This document shows positions 1-12,235 of a stretch of DNA of 64,000 nt, piece after piece (position 1 is the stretch's first letter; every line of letters starts with the position of its first letter). The notes beneath the pieces are model-generated. The model did not search any database and was not told the origin of the DNA. It worked only from the letters and a program-made list of their open reading frames with translations. A program made the translations under genes and the position numbers. This DNA is from Symsagittifera roscoffensis (Eukaryota > Xenacoelomorpha > Acoela > Convolutidae): positions 31,560,318 through 31,624,317 of the forward strand of contig NC_087068.1 of the NCBI RefSeq assembly GCF_963678635.1, given 5' to 3'.

Positions 1-555
1 CCAAAAAAAGGTCATTTTTGCTTTTTTCAATTAATCAAGCATTCCGCTGAAACTATTTTGTTAATTGATTTGAAAATTAAATCACAGGAAGCCTCTTATG
101 CAGTTCAACAAAGTTTAAGAAAGGTTATATCTCCAAAAACCAGTATAAATGAAAAAATTTTAACTTGATAGTCAAGAAATGTGATTTTTACTATATAAAA
201 CCCAGAATCTCGGTTTAAAAATAAATTTTAAACATTTTGCGCAAATTTTTGGAAATTTAACCCTTCTTAAACTTTGTTGAGCTGCGTAAGAGGCTTCCTG
301 TGATATAATTTTCATATCAATTAACAAAGTGTTTACAGCGGAATTTTTGATTAATTGAAAAAAGCAAAAATGACTCTTTTTTGGGGTAAAATTTTTGTTG
401 AGATTTTCGGAGAAAACATGGCACCATATTAATTGTGGTAAAATTCTAAGCAATTTTTGTTCTCTTAACTTTTTGCTAATCTTAACCCAATTTGAGAAAA
501 ACGCGTTTGAAAATTCAAGTTTTGTTCGTTTCGTCCGGATAATTTAAATCAGCAC
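1..555. repeat. Foldback-type interspersed repeat
   Basis: Bases 1-128 match the reverse complement of about 257-395, so the segment can fold on itself around a short centre. The right part (about 260-555) recurs in direct orientation at about 59925-60211, where a different repeat has been inserted at the point corresponding to 552-556. No gene is visible; the minus-strand frame at 172-453 is a by-product of the repeat. Probably a non-autonomous DNA element, class not determined. Confidence 0.6.
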
Positions 556-569
556 TGTAAAGTTGCGGT

Positions 570-3480
570 ATACACAGTGATTTATATACTTTATTAAATT
601 TATTTTTTGTTCTTAAAAAAAGATTTTTGAAGCTTCAGTTGATTGCAGCATCGTTTCAGTTAGATAGAGCATTGTTTTCAAACGTCAGACTAACTTTAAA
701 AAAAGTTAATAGGTCGAATTATACCAAATCTGATCGTGTTTTGAAATTTTTTTGAACAACCAAAAACTTTTATCATTGACTCACCATGAACTAAAAAACT
801 AATCACCAGACCTTCATTCCAGAATCTGCACGTAATAGTTCAATAATATTTAACAATAAGGTAATGCGCGCCAAGTTTTTTGCGAAAAAACTAGACATTT
901 CCACACAATATTTTAAAAAAATCGTTTTTACCATTCTCTTACCATCACACTGAAACTTACCACCAATTCTATTCCCTATCCTAATAGATTGTAGACTTTA
1001 TACCCAATGTTAATAAATAGCTGGGAGACTTGATGTTATATTCGCTATCTTAAAATATGGGGGTCTCTCTCTCCCCTGATCAGCCCCAAAATCTAATATT
1101 AGCAGAACAAACATTTTTAATTATCAGTTTCATGTGAAATGGTTATTTTGGTAGATATTTTTGCTATTAATAGTAAACAAAATACTTGATTTAGGAATCT
1201 TCACAAACCGCAAATTTTTATTATCAGCGGAAAGAAGAAAAAAAAAGTTTATCCTAAGTGCAATTAATCTGTTATACTTCCAATACAGTTGTGAGCCAGT
1301 AGATTTTCAATATATGAGTTGATATGTCTGGTAGCCATAGTTTGTGAATCTAGATCAAAACATCGAATTTTTTTTTGAAATTTAGTGAACAGTACAGAGC
1401 AAACAGTTCTCTGGAAAAAACCAGTTCGAAGTTTTTATTCAATGTATCATTATTCAAGGTATAATATTAGGTATAAAATATTTTTCAATGAACATTTTTC
1501 CTAAATGTTTAAAGTATATGCGATTTAATGAAAATTTATGGGAAACTTTTCAAACTGGTTGTGTTTTCCATTAAAATGTAGATATGAAGATTGACAAAAA
1601 ATTTGCATTCTTTAAATGTAACAGCCTGAAGCTACTTTTTTAGGAATTCTAATATGTCTGTCCCTTTAATAGGATGGTTTTTTGATGAGCATTTGATTAG
1701 TTTTCTCAGAACAAAATCATTGAAAAAAAAACGTCTATTTATGCTTTTTTATTCCGCCAAGTCTCGGTGATCAAAGTAGTAGTTTTAGCACAAACTTTGA
1801 TTGACCCATTGGAAATAGTGGCTCCCTGAGATCAAATGCAGACCGAATCTTTAAATGCGTTTTGTTTTTGAAAATTTGGGGGTGTTGCAAACTACCACTT
1901 TGGTCAGGCTATTGATGAATTCATGCGCGCTGTACCGATATAATTAACAACACTGCTCGTATCAAGGCGAAGGCTTTAATATGCCTATTGCATTATAAGT
2001 TCTATGAAGCAGTTTTCGCTTTAAAACAATTGATGATTTTTTAAAAACTCAAACCATATAAGTACAAGGTGATAGTTTGGTAAGACAGCAATTATGGAGA
2101 AGTTTGGCTACAAAATGCGTTAACGAAATAATTTCTTGCTTGAAGTAGGTTACAAGTTACTTGATTGATGATTTTATTACTGAGTCGATTGGGCTTGCGT
2201 ATTGTGTTTGAACTCAATAACGCTCTCCGATTCATGTCAAACCCTGAATATGTCAAAAGCCAGGGTCAAAATGTGCGTCAAATGACGTGGTCACGACCGA
2301 AAAATAGTTCCGCTCAAAAATTGTCGTTGAATCAAAACTTTCTAATCCATCACTATGCTAATTTTTTGTCATGTAAACGCCACAAAGTCATGGGAGAATC
2401 CAAGCCAATAAAACATCAGTTTAAAAAATGAGTGGAAATGTTCAAAAAATCAGCGGTCATTTTTCTTACAATTATTTGATGTTTTGAAATTTCCTCATTT
2501 TCTGCACGCGTTTGACATAAAATTACCGTCCGGAAATCTTTTTTGTCAAAAACATCATACTTCCAATTTTTTCAAAATATCCGCTCTATTTAAATAAGCA
2601 GATATTTCTATAAATTCCATTTTTCAAATTTTACGTTCAAAGTTTTGCAAATTGTTAATGTTGCCCCAAGTTTCCAAGCAAATTCTAGAGAAAGATTGTT
2701 TTTCGGAAAAATTTGATCAAATGCTAGCACTAGAGCTACAATTAACAAAATTTTGTTTCCCGTCACATTTCAATAGAAAACAGAAAAAAAATGGGACAAA
2801 TTAATTTTTTTTTTGCTCATTTTGAAGTTTTTTATTGCCAGTTTTGAGGCGAATGGTTGTACTGCTAAAATGGAAAACAGTTATACGCGCAAACTAGGAT
2901 ATGACGGGTATCGAGTGCTATCGGGTACTTATTATCAAACTAGGTATTCAATCAGCAAAAAACAGGCCCCTAGAGCGAATGATACCAGCAGGACCAAAAA
3001 ATGGAGAGTATGTGCACTCTTAGTATTTTATTTATTAAATTTACCACCAGTGAGTGAACTTTTTTCCAGAAAATTAGAAGACACAATAATGACTCATTGC
3101 AATTTACACAGATTGTTTGTGTGTACGATGGGATGTTGCGGAAGATACCATTCGCGATCGGATTGCTTACGTGGATCATGCGGTTCGACAGTAACGACAT
3201 AGCGTTTCGTAACGTCCTCTCTAATTGTGTCTGAGTAATTTTCGCGAAAATCAAGGTTTCTCCTAAGGATTGCTTATCCGCGGCGGAACTGGCATCGACT
3301 TCTTTGTAAGACCCAAAAGATTCCAACTTGTAGCAGGATATTATCTGACCAGTGAAAGAGAAATCTTCACAACACTTTTAAAACATGAAGAAGTAGAACC
3401 AGCGGGCGGAGGAAGCCGCAACGGACACCTTACGAACCAACCTATTAGAAGTAGATATTGGAGCTAAAGGAAGACTCCAT
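570..3480. repeat. Long interspersed repeat block, copy A
   Basis: The block aligns by eye, in the same order, with 4570-10090: 570-1420 with about 4570-5463, 1430-1910 with about 6005-6500, 2110-2990 with about 7250-8170, and 3060-3260 with about 9688-9860. Copy A lacks the interior equivalent to about 8220-9680 and lacks the 525-bp insertion that splits copy B at 5466. No intact coding region is seen. The part at 2970-3330 is minus-strand BEL/Pao-like coding debris shared with copy B. Confidence 0.6.
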
Positions 3481-3790
3481 ATATTAGGATACGTTATAGA
3501 TTTCCGGTCTTCCATGCTATGTATTAACTTGGGTATAGAATCTACAATGTATTAGGATAGAGAATACCAATGGTAAGGTTTCATGGTTTGTGTGATGGTA
3601 AGAGAATGGTAAGAAAAACGAACTTTTTTGCAGTTTTGTGTGGAAATCTTTAGTTTTTTTCGCAAAAATTGCGCGCGCGTTATGTAGTTGTTAAATATCA
3701 CTGAATAATTACATGTAGATTGTAGAATGACGGTCTTTTAATTAGTTTTTTGGTACATGGTAAGTCAATGGTAAAAATTTTCGGGCAACA
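3455..3790. repeat. Inverted copy of the 780-1065 segment
   Basis: This stretch is the reverse complement, with substitutions, of roughly 780-1065 (and so of 4830-5100). The shared part includes the words ttaccattctcttaccatca and ctatcctaatag. It sits directly before the DNA polymerase B remnant and may be a terminal inverted repeat of the DNA element that carried that polymerase, but the outer ends are not clear. Confidence 0.45.
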
Positions 3791-4460
3791 ATTTCAAAAC
3801 ACGATAAGTTTTGTTATAATTCAAATTCAACCACTGAACACAGAGAACACATCAGTATTGGATTTTTCAAAACAGAGAATGTTGGAGCTCTACTATGACT
3901 TCTTTGACAAATTCTGTGAAGTAAGCAAGTTTAAAGTGTTAGAGATGGACACAGACTCGCTTTACTTAGCTCTTGCGGAAGAAAATTTTATACGTCTGTA
4001 TCCAGCCAGATAAGAGAGCTAATTGCGAAAAATGGAAGAAAATGACCGCAGAGACTCTTTCAAGGCGGATGCAAAATCTAAATTCTTCCCTCGAACGTGT
4101 TGTAGTACCCATAAAAAGTATGATAAATGGGAGCCGAGTTTTTTCAAAGAGGATTTTAGTTGTACAGAAAAGCTATGATTGTGTAGCAAAACTTTTTGCT
4201 GCTTCGACAACAAGTCCAATAAGTTCAAACTTAGCAGCAAAGGATTAAACAAACGGGTTCTAGAAGGTTCTGCAGACAGTCCCATGGCAAAGTACAAGAG
4301 AGAACTCGATGATGCTGTCAAACTCATACTTACAAACAGAGGATTCAGAACCGTAAATCTTATTGTTGCTACATATGAGCAGACAAAGAAACATCTTAGT
4401 TAGTTTTACCTAAAAAGACAAGTTCGAGATGTTGGAAAACTTACAAAACCAATGAACGTT
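3750..4460 (+). pseudogene. Decayed protein-primed-type DNA polymerase B (Polinton/Maverick-like)
   Basis: The frame starting at 3750 has a family B polymerase palm signature, MDTDSLYLAL, with the DTDS metal-binding motif at 3948-3959, preceded by a helix typical of this family (LELYYDFFDKFC). After in-frame stops near 4011 the same frame resumes with the C-terminal part, including KYDKWEPSFFKEDF and, at about 4200-4400, a lysine-rich stretch ending NRGFRTVNLIVATYEQTKK. This combination is known from the polymerases of Polinton/Maverick-type DNA transposons and related viral elements in invertebrates. Only the last third of the protein is present, broken by several stops, so it is non-functional. 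No capsid, integrase or protease gene of such an element was seen nearby. Confidence 0.7.
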
Positions 4461-4569
4461 AAAGAACTGATGCAATATAATGAAGTTGTAAGAAAAAATG
4501 TCATGTCTTATATTTATGTAGGATGCAGTATTTTGTTGGTTCTTTTATTATAGAGTTACCTCAAATACG

Positions 4570-7500
4570 ACACAGTGATTTATATACTTTCTTTGCAATT
4601 TGTTTTTTGTTCTCATTTTCTTATATATCAATTTTTCGAAGGTTCAGTAGATTTCATAACAGTTTTACTTGGATTGAGCACTGTTTTAAAACTTCAGGCC
4701 ATCTTATAAAAAAGTTAATAGGTCAAATTATACCAAATCGGATTATGTTCTGAAGTGTTTTTGAACAACCAAAAACTCTTACCCTTGAATCACCATGAAC
4801 CAAAAAACTAATTGCCAAACTTTCATTCCTCAGTCTGCACGTAATACACCAATAATATTTACCAATAAGGTAATGCGCGCCGAGAATTTTGCGAAAAAAC
4901 TAGACATTTCCACACATTATCCAAAAAAATTCATTTTTTTAACCATTCTCTTACCATCACACTGAAACCTTACCACCAATTCTATTCCCTATCTTAATAC
5001 ATTGTAAACTTTATACCCAATGTTATTACATAGCTGGGAGACCTGATGTTCTATTCCCTATCTTAAAACATGGGGGTCTCCCTGCACCACCACCCCTCTG
5101 ATCAGCCACAACATCTACTACTAGCAGCACAAACATTTTTTATGATCAGTTTTATGTGAAATTGTTATTTTGGTAAATAATTTTGTTTTTAATAGTTAAC
5201 CAAATCTTCAAAACCCGCAAACTTCTATCAGCCGAAAAAAGGAATCAAATTTTTAGATTAAAAAAATAAGAACTAAGTTATTTTGGTCATGATGATGCTT
5301 GGGATTTAGTGGAAAAAAATTAATCCTAATTGCAGTTAATCTGTGATACTTCCAATACTGTTGTGAGCCAAAATAATGAGTTGATATGTCTGGTAGCCAT
5401 AAAATGTGAAGATAAATTAAAACATCGAAACTTTTTTTGAACTCCACAGAACAGTACAAAGCAAAAAAGACTTCTCGTATCAGGGCGAAGCCCTGAATGT
5501 TCCGACTGCCTTTTAAGGTTTATGGAGCAGCAGTAATAACATAAAAAAATTAAATGAACTAAAATAAATGAAAACTGAAAATTTTAATGAAAATCATCAC
5601 CCCACACGCTATATAAAGTACAAAAAGATAGATTTCGTTCCTTGTAACAAATCAATTATGGCAAATAAGCTTCGTTCAACCAATTTGGAACGATTTATAA
5701 GACGGATTAAATCTCCGCTTACGCATTAATAGCGCGAATTATATCGCGCGTTTATTGTCCCAAATTGGTCAAAATGGCCAAAATGGCAATCTTTAAACAC
5801 TCATAACTTACTAAGAACAATCACAGGTGAAATATCTTTTCAAATTTAAGCTCAGGACAACAATACTTTTTGAATGATTTACAAAAGTTCCGTCAAAAAT
5901 TGCTAGTTAAAAATTCGAAATTTTGTCTGAAGAAAAAAAAACCCACCCCGAGCACAAATATTCCGTTACTTTTGTATCGAAAGTCGTAACAATAAATCTC
6001 AGTAAAATAGCAGTTCGATAATTTTTATTCAATGTATCATTATTCAATGTACAATAATACGTACAAATTACTATTCATTGTACTTTTTTTACTAATTGTA
6101 CAAAACTTCTGCATTCTTAATCAATAATTATATAAAATAAAACAGCCTGAAGCTCTTCTTTCATGAATTCTAATTTGTCTGTCCCTTTAAAAGGATGATT
6201 ATTTGATGATCATTTGATTAGTTTTCTCAGAACAAATAAATGAAAAAAATGTCTTGTTGCAGACCTTCGAAAAATCCGGAATTTTTATGCTTAGTTTTTT
6301 CTAAATTCCGCGAAGTTTCGATGATCAAAATAGTAGTTGTATCACAGACTTTGAATGATCCATTGGAAATAGTGACTCCCTGAGATCAAATGCTGATAGA
6401 TTCTTTAACGTTTAGTTTTTGAAGTTTTGGGGGGCGTGCAAACTACCAATTTCGCCAGGCGTTTTATCAATTCATACGCGCTGTACCAATTTAACTATTG
6501 AACTCAAGACAACAATAGTTCGGGACAACAATAGTTCGGGACAACAAAGTTTCACATGATGACAGAAAAATTCGTCAAAAATGGCTAATTAAAAAGTCGA
6601 AATTTGTCCCGAGAAAAAAAAACCTGCCCGAGCAGAAATATTACGTCACTTTCTTCGAAAGTCGGACAAATAATTCTGTTAGCTCATCGCATCATTTTAC
6701 TTATGCGTGCCTTACTATCCCGAGCTAAAAAAATGTTTTAAGTTAAATTGAGACAAGCTAATAGGTCGAATTAATTTAGTACTAATCAAACTTTCACAAC
6801 TGATGTTTTATTTTGTCCAAACCTCTTTGATACAAATTAAGGGGCAGTCGGAACATTATGGGTTTTGCCCTGATTTAGGAGAAGTTTGTTCGCTCTGAAC
6901 ACCAATTCCAGAAAAATCATCATTTTTGAGGCGATTTCATTTTCGAGATTATGAAGTAAAAGCCTTTTATTCACAAAAAATTTGAAAAAAAAAAAAATAA
7001 AAACACTACTTGTTGCTTGTCTCGTACCTTAACATTGAGAGCAAATTGGTTGCCTGAAATAAGTTTAGAACAACTTAATGATCATATGTGAATTATGTGT
7101 TAATTTTTGAGCTCCGGGCAACAATATTCCTCCGTCAAAAACACTAGTTAAAAATTCACAATTTACTGAAATTTAAAAAAACGACCCCAAGTATAAGAAT
7201 TCCGTCATTTTTCTTCGACCAATATTAGATGTTATCTGCGAAGCAGAGAGAAGTTTGGCTACAAAATGCGTTACCGAATTAGTTTCTTGCTTGAAGTCGG
7301 TTACAAGATACTCGGTTGATGATTTTATTACAGAGTCGATTGGGCGTGCGTATTCTATTTGTACTCAATAATGCTCTTCGATTCATGTCAAACCCTGAAT
7401 GCGCCAAATGCCCTGGTCAAGAATGTGCATCAAATGACCTGGTCAAGACCGAAAAATAGTTTCGCTCCAAAACTGTCATTGAATCAATTGAAATTTACAG

Positions 7501-10090
7501 TTTCCGCTTTTTAACTTTCTTAACCATCACTTTGCTAATTTTCCGTCATGTAAACACCACAAAATTATGGGAGCATCGCGGCCAAAAAAAACTCTGTGTA
7601 AAGAATGGTATTAAGTGAGTGCAATTTTAAAAAAAATTAGCTATTATTTTTCTTTCAATTATATGGTTTTTTGAAATTCACTCATTTTCCGCACGCGTTA
7701 GGCATAACTCACCGGCCAGAATTTTTTGATCAAAAACTTCATATTTCCAAGTTTTTCAAAATATTCGCTCCATTGAAATAAGCAGATATTTCTACAATAT
7801 TCATTTTTTAAATTTTATGTTCAAAGTTCGCAAAATTTTAATGTTGCCCCAAAGTTTCCGGCAACTTTAAAAAAAGATTGATGTTTCGGAAAATTTTGAT
7901 CAAATGTAAGCACTTGAGCTAAAATTTACAAAATTTTGTTCCCGGGGCATTTCAATAGAAAACGGAAAAAACTTGGGAAAAGCTAAAATTTGTGTGCTTA
8001 TTTTGAACTTTTTTTGCCAGTTTTGAGGCGATTGGCTGCACTGTTAAAGCGGAAAACAATTCAACACGCTAAGTAGGACATGATGGGCATCGATTGCTAT
8101 CGGATGCTTAGTATCAAACTCGGTATTCAAACAGAAAAAAAATCCAGCCGGTGATACCTGCGGGACCAAGAAATGGAGAGGATGTGGTAATCTTAGTAGT
8201 TTTTGTACTAAGTTTACCTCAAGTGAGTGCTTTCACCTCAACGGGAAAGGGTTCCATCTGAGCAAGATTATTTGATTTATTTTCTGCAACATCAAGTTCA
8301 GCCGGGTCGGTGATCCGTGAGTCCGTACCGCAAAACTGTTTAAGTGAAGACAGTATCCTCAACATAAATGCAACGACAACACAAGATGAACCCTATAAAC
8401 GAATTTTAATGATCACATGTTGATCGGACAAAAACGGTGAATCTTTAGCCTTAGGGAAGCTCGAACCAATAACCCAGCTCTTATATTTGAGTTCTTTCGA
8501 TTAGATCCCCACTGTAACGGTATCAGCAGGATTATCGCCGCTCAAAAAAATGGTGTCACTCAGCGATGGTGGTCGATTTGGAAACTTCATTGACCCGGTT
8601 TACGACGAATAGGGATAACTTGTACAAGGAGTCTATCCGCTGCAAAACCGAACTAATCTCTGTTCAAATACAGACAAAACTGATCATAACAGTAAGTGCT
8701 TTCAGTAAATTGTTTTTCAGTCGCGTGGCGAGCAGAGCAGCTTGAAGCTCTAGTCAAAGTATAGAAAGCGCTTTCACTGACGTAAGGAGCGCTTTACGAA
8801 AGCTGTATAAAATTTGAATTTTGTGCGAACTTATGAGTTGCTCACGCAAAAACCAACTCCTCAGAAAATGTCTTGGTTGCTATCGCCAAACATGTGAAGC
8901 TCCATTCGATCCACATGTTCTGTGACGAAATAGCGAGGAATAATTAAAGGTCCTAAGAGATGGAAACCGGAGTACCACTCTAGAAACTTAGTTTTTATAT
9001 CTTTTGGCAAATCGTCATCTCAATTTTGGCCAATAATTCTACAAGCATCTTAAGCCAAAGACGGGCCTTAACTTTCAATAGGTCTACTAATCCAAACACA
9101 GAAAAGACAAAACTCAAAATGGTTCGTTGAGTTATTACGTTATACGTTATCGAGAGGACAATCTACACCTGTGCTGACAACCCAATGGGTCTTTAACATG
9201 GTCCCAGGGTCCCTTTTAAGATCTAAGACTTGCGATGAGTGTTCGCCACCCTTAAATATTTTCTTGACGGATAAAAAAAAATAGTTTCGTAAGCCTCGGG
9301 GTCCATCCCTTAGGTTATTTCATTGGCGTAACTGATAAACTTGGTCAACTTCAACCCCGCAACTTATTAAACGAAACCACACCCCGGCTAATCCTAATTA
9401 CATGAATAAGGTTCAAGAAGTTTTCATTGTGAAGTTTTTCATTAAAAACTGATGCGGCCTCAGGTTATGAAGAAATGATATCATTTGCTGTTTTTCACAA
9501 AGCAAAATTGGTGCATGAAAGTGAATCCCGTGCATCAAAAATAAAGCGAGTGTACTGATGAACTACCACAGGTGAAGTGGTATCCTCATGCCACAAAAAG
9601 CAAAGCTATATTTGATCATGGACGAAAATTCCTACCTGGGAATCACTCCCCCTATATTTGCGAAGACAGAGTGCGTGTTTCAAGAAATTTAGAAGACCTA
9701 ATAATGACTCATTGCAACACACACAGATTTTTTGAGTCTATGACGGGATGCTGCGGAAGATACCTCTTGCGATCGGATTGCTTACTTGGATCATGCGGTT
9801 CGACAGTAACGACAAAGATTTTTGTATTCTCCTCTCTAATTGTGTCTGAGAATGTTTCGCGAAGTTCAGGGTCTTTATTTAATCATCGCTCCAATGTTTT
9901 CCATTAAGCGAACGAAGTGTATTGATTCTTTGGTAGACTGACTTTACTACCAATCCAAGGCATAGACACGATAAATTATTTGCCATCGTGAACGGTTTCA
10001 GAATTAAGGATGAATAAGGATTGTTTATCAGCGGAGGCAGCGGCAGCGGACACCTTACGACCCAACCTATTGATAGGCGAACAGAACACG
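4570..10090. repeat. Long interspersed repeat block, copy B
   Basis: This is the longer copy of the block at 570-3480. It is interrupted by a full-length ~525-bp interspersed repeat at 5466-5990 and by diverged fragments of the same family near 6500-6672 and 7080-7230. It also retains about 1.45 kb (8220-9680) missing from copy A, which is minus-strand BEL/Pao pol. Apart from that pol remnant, 4570-8220 holds no supportable gene. Confidence 0.6.
5466..5990 (+). repeat. CAAGACTGCTCG...GTCGGAAC interspersed repeat (~525 bp), copy 1
   Basis: A non-coding repeat with a conserved left end (GACTnCTCGTATCAGGGCGAAGCCCTGAATGTTCCGACT, here split in two for reading: the hairpin TCAGGGCGAAGCCCTGA then TGTTCCGACT) and right end GTATCGAAAGTCGnAAC. 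The unoccupied equivalent of this site exists at about 1395-1405 in copy A, which shows that the repeat moved in after the block was duplicated. Confidence 0.7.
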
Positions 10091-10846
10091 GTTAGTTATT
10101 ATACTCTCCTAAGAAATACTCAAGGTGTTCAATCGCGTGGTAGCAGTCTTCTCTTAAAATAACTTCGAGATCCCCATGGGTATATAGAGTGGGCTGCTTA
10201 TTGTGTATTTTTGTCTTCAACGAAAGCACACGATTTGAAAACAAAATCTTTTTTGTTTGCCTCGAAGGAAAATTTAAGTTATGTCTCATCAACGGTGATC
10301 GAATTGAACCGATTAACTGTCAAAGCCACAGGCCCTTTAGTAAGCTGAGACGGTTAACGTGAGACGAAGGCACCGAAGAGTGTGCCGATGGAAAATCACA
10401 AAAAACCAACGTCAGGAAACTGTTTACGTCTGAGGACACCTTAATTGTTGCAATCGGCAACAAACTTTTCGCTGATTCATTGACGCCCACATCACTAACA
10501 GCGGCGTGGGTGAAACTGTTTGTATTCTCCTTGGATACTTTTGCTTCAGCCTATTTAGTATCAATCGAACTTTCCTTCCGATGAAAGATCTTAACGGCTC
10601 CATTGAGCAAAAAAAAATTGTGAGCTATCAAACTTTGGCTTCGGGTTCATTGTAGCCCTAGCACATTGCCCCACATTTCGATTGCATTGAGGCTAGCTAA
10701 GCAAACTTTCTGTTCTCAGATTTTGCACACTGCATTATTTTCTTTAAGAGCAGCACAGTTACATAATGCATGACTACTCTTGCACAAAACGCACGCCCGA
10801 AATTCAAGCTAAGACTGAGCTTGTATTTTTCAAGATGACTTGGTAT
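8228..10846 (-). pseudogene. Decayed BEL/Pao retrotransposon gag-pol
   Basis: Read on the minus strand from right to left, the frames give, in BEL/Pao order: a zinc-knuckle-like VLCKSSHALCNC near 10790-10760; a protease-like stretch near 10480-10330; reverse transcriptase around 9620-9300, where LWHEDTTSPVVVHQYTRFIF precedes a degenerate catalytic motif; then the Pao-specific domain at about 9230-8640 (TILSFVFSVFGL, NMWIEWSFTCLA, LTRASSCSARHAT), and a WHH...GDNPAD segment near 8600-8530. Many stops and frame changes show it is long dead. No integrase or LTR was recognised to the left. The element runs into the assembly gap on its 5' side, so its gag start cannot be seen. Confidence 0.8.
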
Positions 10847-11046
10847 NNNNNNNNNNNNNNNNNNNNNNNNNNNNNNNNNNNNNNNNNNNNNNNNNNNNNN
10901 NNNNNNNNNNNNNNNNNNNNNNNNNNNNNNNNNNNNNNNNNNNNNNNNNNNNNNNNNNNNNNNNNNNNNNNNNNNNNNNNNNNNNNNNNNNNNNNNNNNN
11001 NNNNNNNNNNNNNNNNNNNNNNNNNNNNNNNNNNNNNNNNNNNNNN
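10847..11046. other. Assembly gap (200 N)
   Basis: Exactly 200 unknown bases; a round number suggests an arbitrary gap size rather than a measured one. It interrupts the 5' part of the minus-strand BEL/Pao remnant. Confidence 0.99.
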
Positions 11047-11500
11047 TCTGATTCATCGATCAAACTTTTGATGCATAAACCTTTTCTGCCGAATCAACCC
11101 AAAACCCCTCTGCGCAAATCTTCTGGATAAATAGGAGGGTAGATTTTTCTAGCCATCATTTTTCTGTAATTGATCCGGCACTATTTTCAAACAGAATTAG
11201 TCAGCTAGAACAATTGTTTAAAGTAATGGATTCTCTACTGTGCGAATACCATGACCTACAAAAAGATAATTTATCACCAAGCCACACAACACTTGAACCT
11301 GTTTATCAGCTTGACTAAAGACTAAAAGAATGCATTGATTAAAAATTCATAGAACTTTAAATTGCTTGTCAATTGCTGTTTGTTATCAGTAAACATTTAT
11401 GTTACTTCTTAACCATCGTTCAATGGTCTGCTCATAATGATATTTCAATGACTAGGCGATTTTGTTCCGGCTATTTTTTCGAAGGAAGTAAGGATTGTAT
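11047..11500. other. Unassigned sequence between gap and LTR element
   Basis: No gene can be supported. On the plus strand 11131-11318 stays open and encodes a plausible hydrophilic helix-forming peptide ending in a TAA, but without a start, splice sites or recognisable family it remains only a possible TE or exon remnant. Confidence 0.3.
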
Positions 11501-11504
11501 ATGC

Positions 11505-11914
11505 TGGAACCTGATCTAAACTACATTTTATGATTGGATAAATTAGATATTTTACCACTGTAAAGTATTTAATATTAACCAATCATGATCCATCTAACTA
11601 ACAACCCACTTATTTGTAAGTGCTGGAATTACTTGTAATTTCAGCACCAGAGAGATTTGAATTTAACTTAGAAATTAGTTGACTCTCCAAGAAGACTTCA
11701 GCAGCCGCAATAAACCAGTATACCCTAGATCTATTGAGCCTAGCAGAGACTAGTTAAACACCCTGAGACTAGATAGTATAAGAGTAAGATTAGGATCGGT
11801 ATTAGACTAAGAAGTTGCACGAATCTATCCGGCCGAAAATAAGATAGCGTGACGAGCAGACGGTGTACCCTATCCGAAATTACTCTATGAGTTGACCACC
11901 TCGGTCCTAACTCA
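11505..11914 (+). repeat. 5' LTR (410 bp)
   Basis: Identical to 30015-30424 except at 11675. A TATA-like TATAAGAG at 11777-11784 is a reasonable core promoter, with the start of R downstream. The segment 11777-11893 is 98% conserved (2 of 117 differences) in the diverged element at 44541, although the rest of the LTR differs by roughly a quarter. Long minus-strand frames that cross the LTR at 11740-12120 and 30250-30432 look like chance openings. Confidence 0.95.
11777..11784 (+). promoter_or_regulatory. Putative TATA box of the LTR promoter
   Basis: TATAAGAG occurs at the left edge of the highly conserved LTR core and is preserved in the older copy (44782-44789) and in the 3' LTR (30287-30294). 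Transcription start has not been shown; this is inferred from motif and position. Confidence 0.4.
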
Positions 11915-11916
11915 TC

Positions 11917-11942
11917 TGGTGCGACCATAAGTCTCGAACAAG
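11917..11942 (+). promoter_or_regulatory. Probable tRNA primer-binding site
   Basis: Two bases after the 5' LTR comes TGGTGCGACCATAAG. The leading TGG is complementary to tRNA-terminal CCA, and further in, the reverse complement contains GTTCGAG, the T-loop consensus, at about the right spacing. The tRNA species was not identified: the acceptor/T-stem count is one base short of a canonical tRNA. The older copy keeps TTTGGTGCT at the same place (44919-44927). Confidence 0.6.
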
Positions 11943-12001
11943 ACCTTAATAGCTTAGAATTAACCAAAAATAGATTAGAAATTAGACAAAACATTTTTAA
12001 A

Positions 12002-12235
12002 ATGTTACACGACGATAATTTAATCGAAATGTCTGTACGACTCAATAGATCAAAGCCAATATTCCGAACGATAAGAGAACTACCCGGAATTGGAAGAAGA
12101 CCTCGAACGAGAGACGACATACGACAAAATAGAAACTTACCAAATAGTTATATGATAGTACGGCAAAAGCCAACACAAACTTTTATATTTAGAATCCTAT
12201 TAGCAATGAATTTAGATTTTCATTTGCAAACTTAA
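12002..12235 (+). CDS. Small basic leader ORF of the retroelement (77 aa)
   Basis: A 77-codon frame begins at ATG 12002, 88 bases after the 5' LTR, and encodes a basic, arginine-rich peptide with no recognised domain. Support that it is coding comes from the diverged second element, where the corresponding segment (about 44946-45160) keeps most residues, for example MSxRLNRS, FRTIRELPGI and RQK, while bases differ, although it has one stop there. It could be a retroviral-type accessory protein, an upstream ORF affecting gag translation, or a first exon joined to later frames by splicing. Confidence 0.5.
   Translation: MLHDDNLIEMSVRLNRSKPIFRTIRELPGIGRRPRTRDDIRQNRNLPNSYMIVRQKPTQTFIFRILLAMNLDFHLQT

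Noticed and set aside
2165-2431. 88-codon plus-strand gene
   Set aside because: Its repeat counterpart at about 7320-7600 does not keep the frame, so it is chance.
10092-10292. 66-codon minus-strand gene
   Set aside because: Lies within the decayed BEL/Pao element in pol direction and is best treated as part of it.
10697-11130. Open frames spanning the N run
   Set aside because: They are artefacts of unknown bases in the assembly gap.
11740-12120. 126-codon minus-strand frame across the 5' LTR and leader (and its shorter twin at 30250-30432)
   Set aside because: It follows the conserved LTR core on the opposite strand, has no homologue recognised, and conservation is better explained by the LTR function.
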